From the NCBI GenBank assembly GCA_003641405.1, contig QNAF01000062.1, positions 1-10,791 on the forward strand: DNA of 10,791 bases, read 5' to 3'. Below the pieces are notes generated by a model. The model did not search any database. It was not told where the DNA came from and saw nothing but the letters and a program-made list of their open reading frames with translations. The translations under genes and the position numbers were made by a program. Positions 6,440 through 10,791 of the stretch are shown piece after piece (the stretch's first letter is position 1; the number at the start of each line of letters is the position of its first letter). Source of the stretch: Candidatus Zixiibacteriota bacterium (lineage in GTDB: Bacteria; Zixibacteria; MSB-5A5; GN15; FEB-12).

Positions 6440-6480
6440 GCTACCAGAGTAAGCAAAACACATTTGTCTGATGACGTGAT

Positions 6481-6690
6481 ATGAAAACCAATCTGCGAAA
6501 ATTTCGATTTGAACGAGGTGAACTCAGTCAGCAGCAACTGGCCGATATGGTATCCGTTTCACGCCAGACAATAGTGGCCATTGAGAAGGGTAACTATAGC
6601 CCATCGGTGAAACTGGCCCTGCTCCTGGCGAAAAAGCTGGAGACAAAGGTCGAGGAACTCTTCGAATTGGAGGAGAAGGATCATGATTAA
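6481..6690 (+). CDS. Small Xre-family (YozG-like) HTH transcriptional regulator
   Basis: This 69-aa protein is almost entirely one Cro/C1-type helix-turn-helix: LSQQQLADMVSVSRQTIVAI (residues 15-34) with the typical RQTI recognition helix, then EKGNYSPSVKLALLLAKKL (35-53) and VEELFELEEK. It matches the short cytoplasmic regulators that commonly sit directly upstream of a membrane protein and repress their own operon. The start ATG has no strong ribosome site (TGATGACGTGAT upstream). Its last 8 bases overlap the next gene, and GGAGGAG near its end serves that gene. The TGTAAATRAT array 44-103 nt upstream is the obvious candidate operator. DNA-binding role is sure from the family; the specific target is inferred. 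Confidence 0.92.
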   Translation: MKTNLRKFRFERGELSQQQLADMVSVSRQTIVAIEKGNYSPSVKLALLLAKKLETKVEELFELEEKDHD

Positions 6691-7957
6691 GCGTGACAAG
6701 ATATTCTACGCGGCCTGTGGGGTCTTTCTGGTGGGTGTAATCCTGGCAGTGATGGAATATGAATTCGCGTTGCTGTTCATCGTGGGTGCCTATCTTCTCA
6801 GGCCGTCCTTGCATGTATTCGATCTGGCCGGGAAGCAAGTAGATGAACGCCAGGTGCAAATATACTCTCGCTCCGGCAACATCGCTTTCATCGCAGTCAT
6901 GATCACTGCGGTCGGTCTGGCTTTGTTGCGCGTTGCTAACGGAGAAACAGCAGATGAATTCTACACACTTATTGGAATCGGCATTGCGGCTCGGGCTGTT
7001 GTTGGGCTATTGATGATCGGCGAGCTTCGCAGAACAGGGGTAGTGATCGTGGTCGCGGTCGGCGTGGTTATTACGCTGTTTGCCCTGGCATCAGCCGGAT
7101 TCAGTACCCCTGGGCTTTTGATTGGCTTCCTGGGCTTGCTATTCGCTTCACTGGGTTTTGTAGCGCGTCGTTTTCCACGCGCCATAGCTGCGGTGCTGAC
7201 CGTGATTGCCCTGGCCATAGTATTCAGTTTCAAACTGTACCAGTTCCGGCCGGTCGGTTCGGCAATGACGTTTGCAGTGTTGGTAATACTCCTGGCCGCG
7301 GTATCTCTGTTTCTCAGTAGTCGCCCGGAAGATAGTGAAGCAGGAGCAGAGTTGTCGAAGTCGGTGCGTGCGATTGTACTGGCTGCAATTGGTCTCTTTT
7401 TGATAGTGTTGTTCACCTCCATTGAAATCGGATCAGAGTCCGAGGATAACAAACAGACAGTCGATCAGGTTTCAAAAGAGTACACGGAAATCGAGGGGAT
7501 CGCCGCAGTCGGTCCTTTTGATTATTACCGGGACGGGAAATTGCAATCGTGCACGCTGGCGCGTCTGGACACGCTCTCGGGACAGCCGCTGCCCGCAGGT
7601 ACCGTTGTCCATCTCACCAGGGACGGCGCCCTTGACTGGTGTTTCTTGCAGCAGGACACGGAAATCCAGGGTCACCTGTGTCGAGGTGAGAGCCATGGTT
7701 TCATGACGGGATTTCATCCCAACGGGCAGTTGAAGACCGCCTGGCTGGCGCGCGATGAGGTTATCCAGGGTATCCCATGCGCAAAATTCCGCTTCATGTC
7801 GTCGCTTTTCGGGGGTGGTGACGCCACCCGCTTCTATGACAATGGTCAACTGAGTTTCTGCACGCTGTCCGAGGACGCAACTATCGAGGGTCAGAAATTC
7901 GAGAAAGGTGACCCCGTACGCTTCGACGAGAACGGCACGCTAATCGTGAAAGAATAG
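6683..7957 (+). CDS. Polytopic membrane protein with C-terminal MORN/YwqK-like repeats
   Basis: The 424-aa product has about nine hydrophobic segments (near 8-24, 27-41, 66-84, 93-113, 119-137, 143-160, 167-186, 193-212, 228-247). The motif VDERQVQIYSRSGNIAF (53-69) after the second helix resembles DUF2178-type partners of small Xre regulators. After residue 270 comes a soluble tail of four and a half repeats of about 25-40 residues, each with a (Y/H)xx(D/N)G(K/Q/A)L core, then a CxL/WxL strand and DxxIxG: 281-301, 311-332, 345-370, 384-409 and 413-424. These resemble MORN/YwqK-type beta-hairpin repeats, which mediate binding rather than catalysis. The gene is translationally coupled to the regulator (8-nt overlap, GGAGG nine bases before ATG 6683). 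I cannot assign a function; a stress, envelope or signal-sensing role is conceivable. It ends one base before the convergent neighbour. Confidence 0.8.
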   Translation: MIKRDKIFYAACGVFLVGVILAVMEYEFALLFIVGAYLLRPSLHVFDLAGKQVDERQVQIYSRSGNIAFIAVMITAVGLALLRVANGETADEFYTLIGIGIAARAVVGLLMIGELRRTGVVIVVAVGVVITLFALASAGFSTPGLLIGFLGLLFASLGFVARRFPRAIAAVLTVIALAIVFSFKLYQFRPVGSAMTFAVLVILLAAVSLFLSSRPEDSEAGAELSKSVRAIVLAAIGLFLIVLFTSIEIGSESEDNKQTVDQVSKEYTEIEGIAAVGPFDYYRDGKLQSCTLARLDTLSGQPLPAGTVVHLTRDGALDWCFLQQDTEIQGHLCRGESHGFMTGFHPNGQLKTAWLARDEVIQGIPCAKFRFMSSLFGGGDATRFYDNGQLSFCTLSEDATIEGQKFEKGDPVRFDENGTLIVKE

Positions 7958-8150
7958 CCTACGGACAGGGTGGCAGGGGATTGAGACTGATGAACAGGTG
8001 ATCGATCATCAGCGACAAATCGGCACCGTCGATATCCGACTGCTGCGGTTCCGGATGACCGGAGAGATTGATATCACCCTCTTGAGGACATCCGATCGGG
8101 TCCAGACTGATAAACAGCAGATCTATCATGATCGACAGGTCGCCACCATC
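7954..8150. repeat. Duplicated C-terminal coding segment, copy A
   Basis: These 197 bp align without gaps to 10595-10791 with about 22 mismatches by hand count (roughly 89% identity). They encode the last 63 residues of the minus-strand gene at 7959-10325. Identity continues 5 nt past that stop codon, into the stop of the convergent + strand gene (TAG at 7955-7957). Copy B is cut by the window end, so the true length is unknown. Confidence 0.9.
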
Positions 8151-10325
8151 AACATTGAAAGGTACCGGCTGTCCCGACTGGTCCATATCCCCTACGGTAG
8201 ACGGCAGGCAGCAACAGGCGTCTCCGGTACCGTCGTTGTCCGAGTCCGTCTGTGACGGGTTGAAGTCATCCGGACAGTTATCCTGCGGACAAGTGTTCGC
8301 CGCAAAGCCGGGATCACCGAAGCCATCACCATCGGTGTCCGTGCAACTATCGCAGGCATCACCGATCTGATCACTGTCGGTGTCGTTCTGTTCCGGGTTC
8401 GGAACATCGGGGCAATTGTCGGTTGGGCAGATGTTTTGCGGAAATCCGGGATTGCCATAGCCGTCGTTGTCCGTATCAGTGCACTCGTCGCAGACATCAC
8501 CGATACCATCGCAGTCGACATCCGATTGGAAGGGATTGAAATCATCCGGGCAGTTATCCTGCGGGCAACTGTTGGCCACAAAGCCGGGATCACCGTAGCC
8601 GTCATCATCGGTGTCGGTGCACTTATCACAGACGTCGCCGATACCGTCTTCGTCCGTGTCCTCCTGCTCATGATTGGGTATGTTGGGACAGTTGTCGTCC
8701 CAGTCGGGAAAGCCATCATTATCCGGATCATTCAAGAGCACAGTGACAGTGAATGTGCAGGTATCGGCAAGCATCGACTCGTCCGTTGCGATAAACTGCA
8801 CTGGCGTAGTTCCAACGTCGAACATCGAGCCGGACGGAGGATCAATGTCCATGGTGACACCGGGACAGTTATCAGATGCGCTGACTTCATACTCAACAAC
8901 AGCGCCGTACTGACCAAAGTCGTTGAGTACTTCAATATCCGCCGGACATGACACTGTGGGCGGTTCCGTATCATTGACAGTAACATTAAACCAACAGGTG
9001 TCAGCATTTCCGGCCAAGTCAACAGCGACAATCTCAACGCTGGTCGTTCCGATACCAAAGAAACTTCCCGACGCGGGAATTGAACTGGCTTGCACGTCTG
9101 AGCAATTGTCTGCGACGTCAATTGCGAACATCACCACCGCGCCACACTCGCCCGGATCGTTGTCTACTGTAATGTCAGAGGGGCAATCGACAACTGGTTT
9201 CTGATTGTCAATAACGATAACCTCAAAAAAACAACCGTCGTAGTTTCCCCCGGCATCCGTAAGGATAACGGCGACGTCGGTAATACCAACCTCGAAAAAT
9301 GATCCTGATGACGGAAAAGTGACGACACTTGTTCCCAGACAGTTATCCGTACCGACGGGATCAAATGTTACAACTGCTCCACACTCTCCGGGTGCGGCAT
9401 TCGTAAGGATGTTGTTGGGACATTGCAGTTGGGGATACTCTGTGTCATTCACGGTCACGATGAAATCGCAGGTATCAGCGTTACCGGCCATGTCGTCGGC
9501 ATAGCAGAACACTTGTGTCTGGCCTAAACTAAAGTCTGACCCTGATGGCGGATCACAATAGATCGTTGCCCCAGGACGGTTGTCACTCACTGTGGCGGCG
9601 TATGTAACAACAGCGCTGCATAATCCGGGGTCGTTGCCCACCGTGATGTTACCCGGACACTCCGCCACCGGTGGTTCGGTGTCAATAGACCAGGCATGAA
9701 CACCTCCGCAGTAGAAATCGACCTGCCGAACACCCCCGCTGCACTGCGCCGGGGCGCCTGTCAGAGTCGGAAAAGTTGAGCTGGCGGTTATGTTCGTGTA
9801 GGAGGTACCGTCGAATGAGTACACGCTATCAGAGATGAACAGCGTACTGCCATCAGTCGATGACAGCGAGTTGTCGCCACAGCCGTACCAGATCCACTCG
9901 ATTGGGAGAAACTGTTCATCGAGAGGCAGACTCATACTGACAGTAAATATCAATGTGACTACTTCACCTGAGGCTATTGCTTGGCAACTCGGATGATGGG
10001 GACCATTGGCAATATCGGCCACAGCGAAGATCTCAATGCGGTTACTTGATTGCTGATTGTATGTGAAATGCTCCCATTCGCAGTCCTGAAGTGTTTGGCC
10101 CATGGCGGCACTCTGCAGAATGAGCAACGGATGATGTTGAATCAGCAGCGTGAACGCGCCTAGCTCCAAAGCGGGAGCCGGATTCTGAAACGCTACTGAT
10201 ACTTCAGTCACAAATCCAGCGTGGGCATCCGCAACGGCTTCGATTTGCAAAGTCGCTGCTTCAGCAGAACCGCCCAATAACATTGGCAGCACCAAGATGG
10301 TGAGTATAGTCAGAACAGTACGCAA
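7959..10325 (-). CDS. Large secreted protein: cohesin-like, four HYR, TSP3 repeats, dockerin-like C-terminus
   Basis: The 788-aa product has a signal peptide (1-24, cleavage likely after AEA). Residues about 25-180 are cohesin-like (LELGAFTLLI, DCEWEHFTYN, IEIFAVADIAN, HPSC, GEVVTLIFTVS). Four HYR domains follow with an exact 79-residue period (215-293, 294-372, 373-451, 452-530), marked by D-x-x-x-P, CPxxI, G-x-C-x-AVV and ADTC. HYR4 has Tyr473 where the second Cys is expected, and HYR1 has Arg250 in place of the DNC Cys. Four calcium-type TSP3 repeats (533-705) have a 46-residue period for the last three. Two dockerin-like motifs end the protein: VDGGDLSIMIDLLFI (725-739) and IDGADLSLMIDHLFI (765-779). 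No enzyme domain is present, so a surface, matrix or adhesive scaffold is likely. The start is TTG at 10325: AGGA lies 6 nt upstream, the signal peptide begins there, and no ATG fits. A promoter is at 10363-10390. Confidence 0.88.
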   Translation of the reverse strand: MRTVLTILTILVLPMLLGGSAEAATLQIEAVADAHAGFVTEVSVAFQNPAPALELGAFTLLIQHHPLLILQSAAMGQTLQDCEWEHFTYNQQSSNRIEIFAVADIANGPHHPSCQAIASGEVVTLIFTVSMSLPLDEQFLPIEWIWYGCGDNSLSSTDGSTLFISDSVYSFDGTSYTNITASSTFPTLTGAPAQCSGGVRQVDFYCGGVHAWSIDTEPPVAECPGNITVGNDPGLCSAVVTYAATVSDNRPGATIYCDPPSGSDFSLGQTQVFCYADDMAGNADTCDFIVTVNDTEYPQLQCPNNILTNAAPGECGAVVTFDPVGTDNCLGTSVVTFPSSGSFFEVGITDVAVILTDAGGNYDGCFFEVIVIDNQKPVVDCPSDITVDNDPGECGAVVMFAIDVADNCSDVQASSIPASGSFFGIGTTSVEIVAVDLAGNADTCWFNVTVNDTEPPTVSCPADIEVLNDFGQYGAVVEYEVSASDNCPGVTMDIDPPSGSMFDVGTTPVQFIATDESMLADTCTFTVTVLLNDPDNDGFPDWDDNCPNIPNHEQEDTDEDGIGDVCDKCTDTDDDGYGDPGFVANSCPQDNCPDDFNPFQSDVDCDGIGDVCDECTDTDNDGYGNPGFPQNICPTDNCPDVPNPEQNDTDSDQIGDACDSCTDTDGDGFGDPGFAANTCPQDNCPDDFNPSQTDSDNDGTGDACCCLPSTVGDMDQSGQPVPFNVDGGDLSIMIDLLFISLDPIGCPQEGDINLSGHPEPQQSDIDGADLSLMIDHLFISLNPLPPCP
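8211..8729 (-). repeat. Tandem TSP3-coding repeats
   Basis: Four repeats encode D-x-D-x-DG...NCPD...Q.D.D.D..GD.C units. The last three have a strict 138-bp period (cysteines 569, 615 and 661 start successive units), while the first is shorter. Acidic positions are those that bind calcium in thrombospondin type 3 repeats. Such an array is prone to copy-number change and to assembly collapse. Confidence 0.85.
8736..9683 (-). repeat. Four tandem HYR-coding repeats, 237-bp period
   Basis: Successive units begin at DTEPPV, DTEYPQ, DNQKPV and DTEPPT, exactly 79 codons apart, with no length variation. HYR domains are immunoglobulin-like beta sandwiches used as stalks in surface proteins. Confidence 0.85.
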
Positions 10326-10331
10326 GAATAA

Positions 10332-10335
10332 TCCT
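10332..10335 (-). promoter_or_regulatory. Ribosome binding site supporting a TTG start
   Basis: Minus-strand AGGA lies 6 nt before TTG 10325. It is the only reasonable site near the start of the signal peptide and decides the uncommon start codon. Confidence 0.55.
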
Positions 10336-10362
10336 GATGTCGAGTACGTTACCTGCTAATCA

Positions 10363-10390
10363 TATATAACAAGGATCGGCAGATCGTCAA
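10363..10390 (-). promoter_or_regulatory. Sigma-70-type promoter of the cohesin-like/HYR gene
   Basis: On the minus strand TTGACG (-35, 10385-10390) is followed by 16 nt and TATATA (-10, 10363-10368). The expected start near 10355 leaves a leader of about 30 nt before the TTG at 10325. This implies the gene has its own promoter and does not depend on the upstream minus-strand gene. Confidence 0.5.
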
Positions 10391-10485
10391 CACTTCCTTG
10401 GCTTTACGCGGGGATTGGACAATATCCCGAACAGACCCTCTCGACCACAACCCCATCCCGTTACCGAACAATACGTTACGAGTCG

Positions 10486-10510
10486 AAAAAGCGCTTCCCA
10501 TTGGCGGAAG
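10486..10510 (-). terminator. Possible weak intrinsic terminator of the partial gene
   Basis: On the minus strand CTTCC (10510-10506), a 7-nt loop and GGAAG (10498-10494) are followed by CGC and TTTTT (10490-10486). It lies about 90 nt beyond the stop at 10600. The 5-bp stem makes this tentative. Confidence 0.3.
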
Positions 10511-10594
10511 AATATAAGTTTTTATTGAATCACTGCAAATATGAACGCACCGGGTGGTTATCTACAGTTCCAAAGGTCGGTAACAGGGAACAGG

Positions 10595-10791
10595 ATAGCC
10601 TACGGACAGGGTGGCAGGGGATTGAGATTGATAAACAGGTGATCAATCAACAGTGACAGATCGGCACCATCGATATCCGACTGCAACGGTTCCGGATGAC
10701 CGGAGAGATCGACATCGGCTTCCTGAGGACATCCGATCGGATCCAGATTGATGAATAGCAAATCTATCATGATCGATAGGTCGCCGCCATC
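10595..10791. repeat. Duplicated C-terminal coding segment, copy B (cut by window end)
   Basis: This is the counterpart of 7954-8150: ungapped, about 22 mismatches in 197 bp. The translated tails differ at 7 of 63 residues. It probably continues beyond the window. Confidence 0.9.
10600..10791 (-). CDS. C-terminal end of a second secreted dockerin-like protein (partial)
   Basis: The frame is open from the window edge to a TAG at 10602-10600, giving 63 residues with no start in view. It contains DGGDLSIMIDLLFI, a linker CPQEADVDLSGHPEP, IDGADLSLLIDHLFI, and ends NPLPPCP. It matches the tail of the 7959-10325 protein at 56 of 63 residues, so it is almost certainly a paralogous secreted protein in the same orientation, 274 nt upstream of that gene. 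The modules ahead of this tail lie outside the window. Confidence 0.9.
   Translation of the reverse strand, partial: DGGDLSIMIDLLFINLDPIGCPQEADVDLSGHPEPLQSDIDGADLSLLIDHLFINLNPLPPCP

Larger units (their letters stand above)
5945..6480. other. Long intergenic region upstream of two divergent transcription units
   Basis: No gene is supported in these 536 nt. Near the PAS gene there is a perfect 7-bp inverted repeat GATCGGT (6030-6036)/ACCGATC (6049-6055), which could be an operator for that gene. I found no convincing -35/-10 pair for it. A hairpin GGTTAC (6174-6179)/GTAACC (6187-6192) lies in the middle. A 63-codon minus-strand open frame at 6164-6355 has no ribosome site and no recognisable sequence. 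The last 110 nt are AT-rich and contain the promoter and operator array of the xre operon. Confidence 0.6.

Noticed and set aside
8211..8729. CRISPR-like regular repeat
   Set aside because: The periodicity comes from coding TSP3 modules; repeats are long, diverged and in frame, without spacers.
8192..8731. 179-codon minus-strand frame rich in T, M and R
   Set aside because: It is a frame-shifted reading of the TSP3 repeats; the periodic DNA keeps it open.

Overview
The window looks like a chromosomal piece of an uncultured bacterium, most likely of the FCB group. Candidate phylum Zixibacteria is my best guess. The grounds are the style of the secreted proteins: an N-terminal cohesin-like domain with a 'DCxWExFTY...VAxAxxxxxHPSC' pattern, HYR and thrombospondin-type-3 modules, SBBP repeats, and a paired dockerin-like C-terminus with the signature DG(A/G)DLSxxIxxLFI. 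A multi-PAS LuxR-type regulator and a membrane-anchored RdhA-like protein also fit a marine or sediment anaerobe. This is inference; there is no rRNA or other phylogenetic marker in the window.

Layout. Bases 1-232 may hold the last 18 codons of a + strand gene, followed by a run of hairpins. 233-1915 (-) is a secreted SBBP-repeat protein with two dockerin-like motifs. 2062-3600 (+), divergent from it, is a reductive-dehalogenase-like (RdhA) protein with three N-terminal membrane helices and no Tat signal. 3908-5944 (-) is a four-PAS protein with a coiled coil and a LuxR-type HTH but no kinase domain. 5945-6480 is noncoding and ends in a strong promoter inside an array of TGTAAATRAT half-sites. 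6481-7957 (+) is a two-gene operon: a small Xre/YozG-type repressor and a polytopic membrane protein with a C-terminal MORN/YwqK-like repeat tail. 7959-10325 (-) is a large secreted cohesin-like/HYR/TSP3/dockerin-like protein that starts at TTG. 10600-10791 (-) is the C-terminal end of another such protein, whose tail is about 89% identical to that of its neighbour.

The genes do not form one pathway. The secreted proteins (233-1915, 7959-10325, 10600-10791) share the same C-terminal motif pair and may use a common surface-attachment or assembly mode. The RdhA-like protein and the PAS regulator are convergent neighbours with no direct sign of co-regulation. The Xre gene and its membrane partner are a self-contained unit that is probably autoregulated.

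The most unusual structure is a set of palindromic repeats inside coding sequence, in frame. The RdhA-like gene carries two related 43- and 48-nt hairpin elements in opposite orientation (2656-2698, 2720-2767) that encode the linker between the membrane anchor and the catalytic domain. The SBBP gene carries three hairpins (1555-1577, 1600-1623, 1652-1673) in a non-conserved insert of its N-terminal domain. This resembles the Rickettsia palindromic elements that invade genes in frame, but I know of no described family that matches.
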